Shown: positions 36,351-50,000, counted from the first letter of the stretch. The stretch: 60,000 nucleotides of DNA from Apostichopus japonicus (GCF_037975245.1 NC_092575.1:17637810-17697809), one strand, 5' to 3'. The notes: generated by a model not told the origin, from the sequence alone. Program-made: numbers and translations.

Positions 36351-36559
36351 TAGGTTTGGTTGAGTTCTGTGTAGTGGAGTAAGAATCTCTTGGAGAAAAT
36401 CTATGGAGACATTTACCACACAAACAAGCAAAAGACGTTCTGTATATTAGTGTACCAGATGACATGAGAATCAAGTCTGCAAATCAAGACGTTTTATGTA
36501 ACGCATTTATTTCCAAGCGATCGATGCCCGTGATTTACAAAACCATTGGTAAACGACTA

Positions 36560-36712
36560 GGCCTAGGGCTGGATTTACCTTCAGGGCACCCTGGGCCAGA
36601 CACAAATTTTGGGGCCTCTGAACTTGTTTTGAGGCAACCAAGGCAGGCGTTTTGTTACCAGGGAGTTCCATAACAACTCCCTGGTGTTACCATTTCTAAA
36701 TCCAGGAGAGGT
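36560..36712. repeat. Palindromic small element remnant
   Basis: CTGGATTTACC near 36570 faces CTAAATCCAGG near 36697 as an inverted pair. Between them lies a perfect hairpin, CCAGGGAGTT (36658-36667) with AACTCCCTGG (36675-36684). It resembles a small DNA-transposon derivative, but the ends are not resolved. Confidence 0.4.
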
Positions 36713-38597
36713 CTTATTAGGTCTCCATACTGTGTACGGGCATATGCTGTAAACATCGAATGTATATAGCTGTTTATGAAAGTTAAATTTGTGACACCGT
36801 TTCATTTGGAAGTAATATGAAGAGTCCACAAAGGAAATTGTTTCTTCACTAAAGATATTCTATGAATTGTTTCAAAGAGGTCACTTTTCCCCCTTCTTCA
36901 TTTGCTTTGTTAATTTTGCATGGGGGTCCCCATTCATTGGGGCCTTTGGCCCATCTGGCTTTGTAAACAATATTATACACACATTCATATATAAAACAGA
37001 CATACAGCTGTAGCTACCAACATTGATACCAGCAGGAGTATTCTACTCAAAACAGAAGGCATAACAATGTAACACAGCCATGAATTTAAATTTAATTATG
37101 AACGTTGGCATTGGAACAGGCAAGAAATGTCTCTTAGCCGTCTGCTAAGCAAGACCACCTCTAACAATCTGTACACTCTTAACGCTGTTAAACCTCTCAA
37201 CTAGATGGAGGCGTTGATGGGGGCTGGGGAGGAGAGGTTGGCATTTCAGAGAGTGGGAGGATAGTGGGTTACAACCCTGGCCTGGCCAAAGTGAGCAGGA
37301 GGGAGATTTTATACCACAATACAACTTGCGATGGCACAAGGCAGTCATTTGAGCCACACTTAGTGAGGAGTTCAGCTATATATAACTCCCACCATCTGCA
37401 TTCGGGGAGAAGTTGTTCTTGGTGTAAAGCTATCGTCCTGTATCTGATATCTGTCAATACCAATTGGAATGTAAACAGGAGTGGCATACCATTCCCTTCC
37501 CCTCTCCCACCTAAAAAATAATAAACAGCTATTAAAGTATATTAAAGTATTGTGAAGAAATGATCAGTGCAGCTTTATGTAGACCAAAGTTTTTATGAGC
37601 AAATACTATAACAGAAAACATAAGCTACTTCCTAATTTTGTTACACTACACAAAAAGCAAGTATATGTTATTTTCATCTTTGGCTATTATGAACTATTTT
37701 AGATTTTTGTTGCAATTACAAGCATCTATATGTCTATACTTTATGATTTCAGAGTGCATCTTTGGGTTACTAAGGGAAGGTCAAAGTTCATCTGAATAAA
37801 TAATAATGACCCGACCTGACTGGTAAAGGCAGCTGTTAGTCAGTGAATACTTACAATATCTGCAAAGTGGGATTTTTTATTTGTGATGGTTGGGGGTGGG
37901 GTGGGGTGAAGGGAGTTGTTTTAGACAGTGAATTTATCAGGTACAAATATAGAACCTTTTGAAAACTATATAAATATACAGCTGTAAGCTTTTATGTGAA
38001 GAAGAAACAGATTAACACACATACACATATATGTATCTACAGTTATATACAATAAAATTGCTACTAGAAGCAATAGTGTGATATCACAAGAATATGCTAC
38101 CTCCGAATAATCAAAATGGCTACCAGGTGTTCCTACCTCAGATAACTCTGTGTGACAATGATGTACTTGGGTCATTATTTATGAAGGCTTTTGTGTAAGC
38201 TTGTGTAATATAACCTTCAAAAATGTCTAAAAATGCACTAATATTAGTACTATCACATGTTTCCATCAGAGTTGCCAAGGGAACAGTGAACATAAATGTA
38301 CAATTATCCACACAGTGTTTCTGCATCTATTGAAGGCTCTCAGCAAATCGGATCACATCTTTTCATTTGAAAGATGGTCATATCTAAAGATTTGTTTCTT
38401 CAGAGTTACATTCAGGGCCGAGATAGTATATTTGCAGTGAATAATATGCTTCTTTTTCTTGTTCTTTTCAATATTTATATGCAATTCCTGCTTAGGACTA
38501 GTATTAAATATTGACAATACTGCACAAGACATCGAACTAACAAGATTCACACTTTTGATACCCTAATGTCAATAAGAAAGGTTGGATATACAAGGTA
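36713..38597. other. Non-coding intergenic stretch
   Basis: I see nothing beyond chance short frames, a GGGGTGGGG tract near 37890 and AT-rich sequence. Confidence 0.5.
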
Positions 38598-40291
38598 GCC
38601 CCTTCCCTACGTATGTGTCTGTTTAGAGTCCTACAGTAACCCCTTCCCTACGTGTGTCTGCTTAGAACCCTACAGTTACCCTTTCCCTACATATGTGTCT
38701 GCTTAGAGTCCTACAGTTACCCTTTCCCTACATATGTGTCTGCTTAGAGTCCTACAGTTACCCTTTCCCTACATATGTGTCTGCTTAGAGTCCTACAGTT
38801 ATCCTTTCCCTACATATGTGTCTGCTTAGAGTCCTACAGTTACCCCTTCCCTACGTATGTGTCTGCTTAGAGTCCTACAGTTACCCCTTCCCTACATATG
38901 TGTCTGCTTAGAGTCCTACAGTTACCCCTTCCCTACATATATGTCTGCTTAGAGTCCTACAGTTACCCCTTCCCTACATATGTGTCTGCTTAGAGTCCTA
39001 CAGTTACCACTTCCCTACATATGTGTCTACTTAGAGTCCTACAGTTACCCCTTCCCTACATATGTGTCTGCTTAGAGTCCTACAGTTACCACTTCCCTAC
39101 GTGTGTCTGCTTAGAGTCCTACAGTTACCCCTTCCCTACGTATGTGTCTGCTTAGAGTCCTACAGTTACCCCTTCCCTACGTATGTGTCTGCTTAGAGTC
39201 CTACACTTACCCCTTCCCTACGTATGTGTCTGCTTAGAGTCCTACACTTACCCCTTCCCTACGTATGTGTCTGCTTAGAGTCCCACAGTTACCCCTTCCC
39301 TACGTATGTGTCTGCTTAGAGTCCCACAGTTACCCCTTCCCTACGTATGTGCCTGCTTAGAGTCCCACAGTTACCCCTTTTCTACATATGTGTCTGCTTA
39401 GAGTCCTACAATTACCCCTTCTCTACATACATATGTGTCTGCTTAGAGTCCTACAGTTATCCGTTCCCTACATATGTGTCTGCTAAGAGTCCTACAGTTA
39501 ACCCTTCCCTACATATGTGTCTGCTTAGAGTCCTACAGTTACCCGTTCCCTACATATGTGTCTGCTAAGAGTCCTACAGTTACCCCTTCCCTACGTATGT
39601 GTCTGCTTAGAGTACTACAGTTACCCCTTCCCTACGTATGTGTCTGCTTAGAGTCCTACAGTTACCCCTTCCCTACGTATGTGTCTGCTTAGAGTCTTAA
39701 AGTTACCCCTTCCCTACGTATGTGTCTGCTTAGAGTCCCACAGTTACCCCTTCCCTGCGTATGTGTCTGCTTAGAGCCCTACAGTTATCCCTTCCCTACG
39801 TATGTGTCTGCTTAGAGTCCTACAGTTATCCCTTCCTTATGTATGTGTCTGCTTAGAGTCCTACAGTTACCCCTTCCCTACGTATGTGTCTGCTTAGAGC
39901 CCTACAGTTACCCCTTCCCTACGAATGTGTCTGCTTAGAGTACTACAGTTACCCCTTCCCTACGTATGTGTCTGCTTAGAGTACTACAGTTACTCCTTCC
40001 CTACGTATGTGTCTGCTTAGAGCCCTACAGTTACCCCTTCCCTACGTATGTGTCTGCTTAGAGCCCTACAGTTATCCCTTCCCTACGTATGTGTCTGCTT
40101 AGAGTCCTACAGTTATCCCTTCCTTATGTATGTGTCTGCTTAGAGTCCTACAGTTACCCCTTCCCTAAATACGTATGTGTCTGCTTAGAGTCCTACAGTT
40201 ATCCCTTCCCTACGAATGTGTCTGCTTAGAGTACTACAGTTACCCCTTCCCTACGTATGTGTCTGCTTAGAGTCCTACAGTTACTCCTTCC
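38598..40291 (+). repeat. 41-bp minisatellite, about 41 copies
   Basis: Unit CTACGTATGTGTCTGCTTAG plus AGTCCTACAGTTACCCCTTC and C. Copies show recurring variants (CTACATATG, TTATCC, AGCCCTACAG, AGTACTACAG), some in ordered blocks, and a few shorter units lacking ATGT. Since 41 is not a multiple of 3, apparent open frames inside it rotate and are artefacts. It lies just past the ANKFY1 3' end. Confidence 0.97.
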
Positions 40292-40893
40292 CATATCAAA
40301 GAATCAAAATGACCCAACATTTCAACACTTTGTCATAAATAAAGATTTAAGAGAGGAGTTCGAGGAGATTCACTTCTAATTAAAACTCTCTGACTAAAAC
40401 TTCAAATTCTTGTTTTCTTGTGAAAGCTCACATCTGCATAGCAGCTCAAATCTTTGTTTAATGAAGTTATCTAGAAAAGTTGAGAAAATGAGAGAAAGGG
40501 AGGGCAGCTGGATGAGGGAGGGGTGGAGGATGGGGTTGAGGGGGTGGTTTGTAATCTTAGAACACATTTAAGAATGTTAAATACTTTTAATTTTCACAGT
40601 GAAGAACATCGCTCCTCTGACTGCGATATTTTACAATGTCATCCTGACAAAACATGAAGGTCGTTCATGTATCGCCTTTCCGTACTCGGATCATCCCAAC
40701 CGACAATATCACCAGAATTTGAAACCGTGTCTTCGTGGATTCTGCACCTGTTCATTGCAGGTTTACAGTAATCCCTTCACATACCACACTTTTTTATACC
40801 ATCACCAAAAATGTCCTATAGCTTATATTCTCATACCGACTTCTGCTACTTCTGCTGCTGCTTCAGAGGCCGATAGTTCTACCAGCAATGGTT
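40292..40893 (-). other. Probable ANKFY1 3' UTR
   Basis: Minus-strand sequence after the TAA up to the 41-bp minisatellite. No AATAAA is seen on the minus strand; weaker ATTAAA words sit at 40591-40586 and 40462-40457. Transcript end is inference. Confidence 0.3.
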
Positions 40894-41026
40894 TTATGAC
40901 AACCCTCCCAGAGACAGGACATCGAAGCAGACGTCACAGACGCGGACAGGACGAGACAGGTTGTATTTGATGATCGGCATCATCTTGGACGAACACTTAT
41001 TACAGAGCACTCTCCCACAGTGACGG
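40894..41026 (-). CDS. ANKFY1: ANKFY1 terminal exon (second half of FYVE finger, stop)
   Basis: Residues 871-914 plus TAA at 40896-40894. Acceptor tctcttcag. Encodes RHCGRVLCNKCSSKMMPIIK, then YNLSRPVRVCDVCFDVLSLG and GLS. It completes the eight zinc-binding cysteines; the LGG(V/L)S end equals that of vertebrate ANKFY1, confirming the true C-terminus. Confidence 0.96.
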
Positions 41027-44000
41027 CTGAAGAGAAGAGAAAAACAAAATCAAAATGTGAACGATACAAACGATTGATTTGACCTCCCCTCCTCCCCCAA
41101 TTTATATATATTCACAAAGAAATCCACACATATCAGCAGGTCAGACTAAATCTTCTCTCTCTCTCACTCGTCAGAGCCATTCTGAGGCCAGTTGGGACCC
41201 CCCCCCCCCGGGAGAGAGAATTCACAACTTACTCCTTTCTTTGAAAACAATGCTTGAACAGTCCTTCACAAATGGTCATGTGATTGTGAGTCCCATGTTA
41301 GTACTGAAACAGATGTTTTAAACCGACACCGTCGATATCTGGTAATATCTGATGCAGGAATCAGGTTTTCATTCATAATTCTATACAACTGGATACTTTT
41401 TCCACACTTGTTCTTAAGATTTTTAAGTATAAACAAACAAGACTGGTGTCTTTATGTTACTTAAGAGGTATTATCACATTTTGGGGATTAGGCAGGGGGC
41501 AGGGGCAAGGGTCTTTTCCCTAAAAGACATGGTTCAAATCACAGCAAAAAAAAAAGATTCCAGAAGTATTAAAGAACTGATTCAATTTGAGAGTAAAATT
41601 GAGGTTGCCTACTTACCAATGATGTTTCCTGGTTTTGATGGTAAACTTGGTCTGACACTCTTGACAGAAATCGCTCTCTGACCATGAGGGTTCAGCTCCT
41701 AACATATCTGGAGAGACAGATGGGAACAAAATCAAGGTAACCACAAAGAAACTTTACCCACAAAAACCAAACATTTGGTAAATTTCAAGTCACATTGAAA
41801 GGGAAAAGCTTTCATATCCAGTCAAACTTCCTGCACTTGTCGAGAAAGAAGGCTTTAAAACTTACCCAATAATTTGAATAAGAGTTGTTTGGTGGCTACT
41901 CTAGCATTGAATATAGATTCTCCAGAGTTGTTCATTATTCCTAAGCTGCCACCAGCCCTCACTATCGCCCTCGCTAGGGGTGGGTTTCCACTCTGATAGG
42001 CTAACAAAAGTGCTGCGGAATTAAGAGTGAAAATAAACAAAATGAAGGAGAAACCAAAACCGAAAAATGTTGAAGTCATCTCATATGAATTTTATGTCTT
42101 TATTGAGTAACTATACTAATGAATAAATTGCTGTCAAACTTTAATATGACAATTAAATATGACACCTTGTATCAAAATGTATTATTGGGAGTTTTTGCGA
42201 CTGAATTTGCTAAAAAATTTGATGCTACCAACGTTGTACATCACAATCGCAGTCTTGCGATATAACATACTTTCCAGAGAATTTTTTTTTGTGCAAAAAA
42301 AAACCAATTTCTTTGTGGACATGATCTGAATTTTTATTAGATAGAGGGCCTGACGTTTCGATCTACAGGATCTTCTGCAGAGGCTAAATGGTTAGCATCT
42401 GAACAGTTATATAACACAATAGCCTCTGAAGATCCTGCTAGGATAAGGTGGCCATATTTGCCTGACTGGAATCAGGGACATTTATTGTGTAACTGATATG
42501 GGGGAGGGGGAAAATTTTCAAGTGCCTAAGGTGCTTAGATGTAAAATGGTGATACTTAGAGGCACTTTTAAAATCAATTTTATTTTAAAAAATGTAGCTT
42601 TTTCTTAGATGAAATTTACTTACTTTACGAAAGAGTGCTAGGCTAGATCGATCTAGCATATTCCACTTTACATTGGCCCACCTGAAATACTGGTAGTTCC
42701 GTTCTGAGACTGCACACTTGACTAAATTTTGTTTTTACAATTATTTTACTTATAATGCGGGATATTTTCGAAATTCCTGAACATTTTGACGAATCGGGGA
42801 CATTTTCGGGGACACTTGTTCATCAGGGACAGCACACTGTAATCAGGGACTGTCCCCGAAAATCGGGGACGTCTGGTCACCTTATGCTAGGATCAAAATG
42901 TCAGGCCCTCTTACTTTGTACATATATTGAGAGGTATCAAATTAACCATCATGTTTGATTACATGGCATGTCCAGACAACCAATTATATGTATCTTCGCT
43001 CTCAAATATCCGTATGAAATGTTCTTCTCTCACCAAGGATATGCGAAGGGAAATGCATGCTTCTGTCGATGGAAACGCATATCCTTTTCGAATATATATC
43101 CTTCAATAGTTGCCTAACTTTGATAATACTTTGATTCATAACGATGCCAGGTTACACCCCAATCGTCAAATGCAATGTAAAAGGACAAAATATAACAGAA
43201 CAACTACAGCAGCAACAACAATGAACAAAACTCACTGGTATTTCCATTAATATCCTGTTTGTTGATTGGGTAACCAGGGATACACTCCAGAAATACCTCA
43301 AAGATGGCTGCTCCATTGTCATTCTTGAACTGACCCAGGTTATGCATAGGAGTCTGTCCCCTGAAAGTATAAAAAAATGACGCTTAATATTATACAAAAC
43401 ATCCATCTTTTAATAATATCTAAATCTCTTGCATCAGCCTTATGAGGGAAAAGAAACAAATCTGAATTGTAATTGTGAAATAAATTTTCAACCACCAAAG
43501 TGGATCTTTTCTCTTTCATTGTTCCCATGGTTACAAAATTCAATGCGGCAGCTATGAAAGCAAAACGCTTCATGCTAATGGTTGTTTTACAGTTAGTACA
43601 GAGGCTGAAAGTGGAAACAGAGAAATGCAAGCCAGTTGCATGTAAGAAATTTTATTGATTTATTTCATGAGAGCTAAGAAATCAAAGGAATTCATAATTA
43701 TTTCCAAATACTTTGTGCTTACCTGCCATTCATCGCCACTGCATCTATTGCGCATTCTGAGAGTAGAGTTCGGACACACGCGAGGTTTCCGTTACACACT
43801 GCAACATGAAGCGCTGGAGCAAAAGCAACAAAATGTTAATATCACAGAAAAGTGAAAGTTATTGAAGTTTTGACAAGTCATTTATAAAGGCAGTTGTCAG
43901 AAAGGCAAACATCTCTTCATTAATCTCTACGCAAATAATATCACATTTGGGTTTATACCTGAATACAGGCAATGAATAAAACTGCAAAGTACAAGCAGTC

Positions 44001-47000
44001 AATAAAACTACTGGGAATGTGTGATCAAAACCAACTGCCATAAAAGGAATCAATACAACTGTTGAGTCCAAGTAAACAATACGACTACTGAGTACAAGTA
44101 AACAATACGGCTACTGCGTACAAGTAAACAATACGACTACTGAGTACAAGTAAACAATACGGCTACTGAGTACAAGTAAACAATACGGCTACTGAGTACA
44201 AGTAAACAATACTGCTACTGAGTACAAGTAAACAATACGGCTACTGAGTACAAGTAAACAATACGGCTACTGAGTACAAGTAAACAATACGGCTACTGAG
44301 TACAAGTAAACAATACGGCTACTGAGTACAAGTAAACAATACGGCTACTGAGTACAAGTAAACAATACGGCTACTGAGTACAAGTAAACAATACGGCTAC
44401 TGAGTACAAGTAAACAATACGGCTACTGAGTACAAGTAAACAATACGGCTACTGAGTACAAGTAAACAATACGGCTACTGAGTACAAGTAAACAATACGG
44501 CTACTGAGTACAAGTAAACAATACGGCTACTGAGTACAAGTAAACAATACGGCTACTGAGTACAAGTAAACAATACGGCTACTGAGTACAAGTAAACAAT
44601 ACGGCTACTGAGTACAAGTAAACAATACGGCTACTGAGTACAAGTAAACAATACGGCTACTGAGTACAAGTAAACAATACGGCTACTGAGTACAAGTAAA
44701 CAATACGGCTACTGAGTACAAGTAAATAATACGGCTACTGAGTACAAGTAAACAATACGGCTACTGAGTACAAGTAAACAATACGGCTACTGAGTACAAG
44801 TAAATAATACGGCTACTGAGTACAAGTAAACAATATGGCTACTGAGTACAAGTAAACAATACGGCTACTGAGTACAAGTAAATAATACGGCTACTGAGTA
44901 CAAGTAAACAATATGGCTACTGAGTACAAGTCTTCCAACAACTGATGAGTACAAACATATTAAATAAAATGAAACATCAGGTCCTCCGACTTAAACTTTG
45001 ACCTACACAGGATTTTCCACATGATTTTCCCACTATATGAGCAGCTTGTTAACATTTTTTTTTGTCTCTCATTGGTAAAACTGAAGTACAAGCAAAAACC
45101 ACAACTGCTGAGAACAATGCACAGTTGTAACTCCTTTGTGTGGAGACAACATTACCAATTATTCAAACAATGTTTATTTTCATTTAGTCATTTTCACATT
45201 AATAGAGGGAGCTCTTCAATCAAGAGGTTAACATATACCAGGAATGGCTTACCATTACAATTGTTATCATCTCGTGCGTTGAAGTCCACCCCGTTCTCTA
45301 TCAGCACACTAGCAATGGTAGAATGGTCTCCTTCTGCTGCCATATGAAGAGCGGTTCTCTTTCGAACATCCATGTCCGTTACGCTGGCTCCGGCCAGCAG
45401 CTGTGACGATGACAAATATCAAATTAAATGATGGTTTGATTACAATATTTGTCTTGAAGTTTGTAAACAGTCACTGAGGTTAAGTGAAGAAAAATAACTG
45501 TTTTATTTTTAAAGGAGTTGCAGTTGATGACAATTTTGTAGTTCTCTCTTATTTTTTGTTGCAAAAAGAGATAAAAAAATCAATGTTTCGGTGTACAAAA
45601 AAAATTAAATGACTATACATGAAAATTGAGTGGGATAAAAATATATTGTGAAAATGTTGGTACACAAAACAGATATACAAGGAAAAAAAATTATAAATAT
45701 AACTAGTCGACAATTGACTATTACTTGAGTGCAAACAAAAGAACTAATTTGAATTAAAAGTTACCGAACGACCTTCTTACAGGAAATTTAGTAGTTTGAG
45801 TACTGGATATCAGAAATCATTACTTTCATGTTTGAAAACAAGCAATGAAAATTAAGATGCCAAAACTAAAGAAAATAATTGTTTATTAAATACAGGCAGA
45901 AAAATATTCAAATATATTATGAATGATAGGATGTGCAACTGTTATACTTACCAGATTCCTGACCGTGATTTCGGAGCCTGCTTGGACTGCTAAATGTAAA
46001 GGTGTGTACTTGGTTGAATCTTGTATTCTGGAATTAACGTTAGCATTCACTTGCAACAGAAACCATATACTCTCCATGTCCGACTTCTGAACAGCTATAT
46101 GGAGGAAATTCCTACCCTTGTTGTCCAACTGAGAAACAAACACAGAAACATTCAAGCCATTTTTACTGTTTTGCCGTAGTTGTCTTTGTTCTATAATTCA
46201 AACTGTTAACACTGGCTGATGCAAATACTATCCCTTGCCCCCCCCCTCCCCCTCACATTATGAGCAAAGACAAGGACAGCTCTAATTCAATTTTCATGAC
46301 AATGTCACTCACACTGCTGGGGCAAATATATCAAACTTTGCAACATTTCTAACTTACTTATATAGCATGCCAAAATGATGTATTTTTCACATATTGGTGT
46401 AACAAATTTACAGCAAAACTTTTATAGCAATCAACTTCTCCCATTGAAATATCACCTTTAATTAAAACTGAGTAGCAGAGTAGAATCAAACAGAACGTAA
46501 ATAATGTATAACAAAAACTCAAAGAACACACACACAGGTGTGTTTTACATGCAGACTGAGGACACCATTATATTTTCCATTGTTCAAATCCATGTCCCCA
46601 AACCTTAACAATACCCCATAGCAATAGAATTCTTCTGAAGACATGGGGATTCTTTTGAAATGACATCTGTTAATGTGGAATTCCTTTGTTCAAGTCCTCA
46701 GTCAATACAAAACAAGTGCACGCGCACACACACACAGGTGTATTTTACATTCAGACCGAGGACCCCAGTGTTTTTCCATTGTTCAAATCCACATACCCTA
46801 ACCTTAATACCCCATTACAGTAGAATTCTTTCGAGGACATGGTGATTTCTTTAGAAATTTCTTTAGAAATCACATCTAAGGACCTGGAATTCTTTTGTTC
46901 AAGTCCTCGGACAGGATACACACACACACACACTAATAATAAAACAAGGGAGCAGTATTCTTTTATACCTGCTCTGCAGCTCTTGGTTCTCTGTCCAGTA

Positions 47001-50000
47001 TACTCTGTGCTGCTTTATTGTTCTTGTTCATCATGGCGACGGCAAATGGTGTGAGTCCATTCTTGTCTCTCAGAGTGAGGTCCACATGAGGATGGGACAT
47101 TAATAAGCTGATGATGATCGGATGTTGGTTGGTGATGGCGATATGAAGAGGCGTTTGCATCTCGTTATCCTAGTAAGATCAATTAATTATTCATATTTAA
47201 GGAGGACAATGGAGAAAGAAGAAAAACAGAGGTAAACATTTTTTTAATTTCATTTAGATGCAATTGTTTAGGTTTTGAGGCAATTCCCCGTTTGGCAAGA
47301 AAAGCGCATCAGTTAAAAGGATGAAAAACAAGTTCAGCGCGGAGACCATGAATGTCCCCGTAGCACCAATTCTAGCGAGATTCTCGGTAGCACCAATTAA
47401 TTCATAAGAAAGAGAACTGTCATCTTCAGGTGTTCTGTTCTTGCTTTTAACAAAGTTTCTACAATTTGTAAAGTAGACTGGTACCAACATTATCATAAAC
47501 TTTGCTTCTAAAGAATAACTGAGACACTTTATACCATTTTAAATTTGACTTTTAAATATATTTAACAAAAGATAAAAAAAATAGGTACAAATAGCTACAC
47601 CATTTATACTCAAAATTTAGTACTTGGTAAAAACTTTCACAAGTATGGACAATAATATTCTGTTCAAAATTGTCAGACAGTAGTGGCCAAAACAAAATAT
47701 ATTTATATATATATATTTCCTTTTTATATAGCGCTTTATACCAGCGATAGGTCCCAAAGTGCTTTACAGACGTTATATTACCCCTGGTCAACGATAACCT
47801 GTCCCAGAGACAATCCCTCGGCAGCAGTTATATACTGAGCCCAATGACAAGTTACCTCACAGGTACCCATTTAACCCCTGGGTGGAGAGCAGCAAGTGAG
47901 ATAAAGCATCTTGCCCAAGGACACAACGTAATGAACTAGGCAGAAATCGAACCAGCAATCCTTGCATCACGAGTCCGACGCCTTAGCCAATTGGCCACCA
48001 CGCTCTCACACAAAAGGATTGTAAGAGCCGGGGAGTCTGGGATTGGTGCTTACCCTAGCATTAATATCAGCTTGATGTTCCACAAGGCACTGCACTATAT
48101 GTTCCTGGCCCCACTGGCTGGCGATGTGAAGGGGCCCCTGGCCATCTAAGGCATCTCTGTCCCCTTCACCGTTTGGGCCCGGCCTTCTGGGGCTGTTTAC
48201 ATCACACATACTGCAATAGAATTGGTCAAGCTTAGAGCACATGATGGTATAAAGGTTATTGAGGTAATGGAGAAGAGATTACTGAGGATATAGAGTCAAT
48301 GGTAAGAGCATACTTGATCAGTTTAGAATATCTGGTTAAAAAAAAAACATCAAATAGAGATTTAAGATGTAGCAACCTTGAACACAAAGGTGAAAATAAG
48401 AGAATATGATACAAAAGTAAGCTATTACTTTCAAAGATAGATTAAGTAATTGCTTGGGATTTGGGCAGACTGCAAATTGGTATGACTCCAAAATTGTTAC
48501 ATTAAGTCAAATGTAGAAAATAATAGAAAAATTTAGAAAATGATTCTGATCTATAATTAAATTTTTCTGATCAATAAAGGTCACACTTCAGAAAGGTATG
48601 ACGAAAAAACAAACAAAAATCAGACAGACAGACAAAATTGAAAAAAGAGAGAAAAAGATGGCACTTTATTAAGCTTTAATTGCTTTCATTTGTTTGTTAC
48701 TGGTGATTCGGTTCAGTCTTTCAAACATATAAAGTTGCTTCTTCACAGAACCGGCCATAGTATTCTCTGCATTACTATGTTGCATTCTTTAAAGATGTGT
48801 GGCAGACGTTGAAGTTCACGCCAGGGCTTTTTTTATCTTAGGGATGCGAAGATATGTACCAAGAACAGTCCTATGCCTGTCCGAATTTATCTGGCTATTT
48901 GGAGCCAGGGAAAATATTACCTTCTAATGAGGAAACAGGCCACGGGTTCCTTGTTTTCGTCTATGGCTTTGTGAAGGAGGGTCTGCTCACAGCCGCCGGG
49001 ACCGATCGACGACCAGCCATTCACATCGCAGCCGTGCCTGACCTGAGTAATAAAACAATAGAGAGATGTGTGATAGGGTGAAGGCATGGTGCAGTGGATA
49101 GATTTTCCATCTGCAACAGGTCGGTCTTAAATCCCACCAGGAACCAGATTCTCTCGACCCATTCATAATCGTCGCTGTGCAGTGTTTTGTGAGCCTAGCC
49201 GCTCATGGATTTGGAATTTCTGGCCCATCACTGGTTTAGGAACACAGTGATAATGAATGTACTTAAGACGGTGATGGGGACATTTGTACACGCATGCCCT
49301 CGTAGGACAAGAACATTATTAAAATGGCATTCTCGGGAGCAGCAATGGGTGCAGCAATTAACGTCTGCCTCGTAGAAGTCTCAACAGTCATGGAAAAAGG
49401 ATGGCTTGATATATGCGGATGTTTCATCCATGATCATCACATGGATAGGGTTTCAGGGTTTCCATTCCCTTGGGATTTACTTAAGTAAACCACCCATACA
49501 TATACCAATACATACACACACAGATACAGCAGAGAGTCCACCTGAAGTGGCTAAAATCCCATAATACATTCATTTCAGAATATTTTCCCGACCTCTGGGT
49601 TCTTTCTGGCCCATACACAATGACAACCGATGCAATCAATAACAAATATACATATAGCAATAAACAACCACTATGACATAAAATCACAGGACTCCAGCAC
49701 TGGACCACATTTATGTTTCATTTTACCATTCTGATCCCTGTTCAATGACATCTTTAAATGGTTGTCCAAACCTTCACATTTATTTCAGTTTATAATAGTT
49801 TTTCTCCATAAAGCAATATCTGCTCAAAGAATTCTAAAAGAAAAAGATCTTTCTGCCCTGCTGTAGCAACTTGTTAACGGAAATATGCAACAAAATTGTT
49901 ATGACATTGTGCAGGTAACCATGGTGATGAGATCCTGTCAGTAAATACATCCTCTTACCAATATGGATGCCACATCTTCCTGCTCACTCTCCAGAGCCCT

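Noticed and set aside
39347-39692. Overlapping frames of 72-73 codons rich in SYSYPFPTYVSA repeats
   Set aside because: They are readings through the 41-bp minisatellite, whose unit is not a multiple of three, so the frame rotates.
38598-40291. CRISPR-like array
   Set aside because: Units are contiguous with no unique spacers and the host is an animal; the same applies to 44062-44931 and 51183-52386.
47943-47994. Functional tRNA gene
   Set aside because: A and B boxes are present, but the acceptor and anticodon stems do not close and a SINE body follows; called a SINE.
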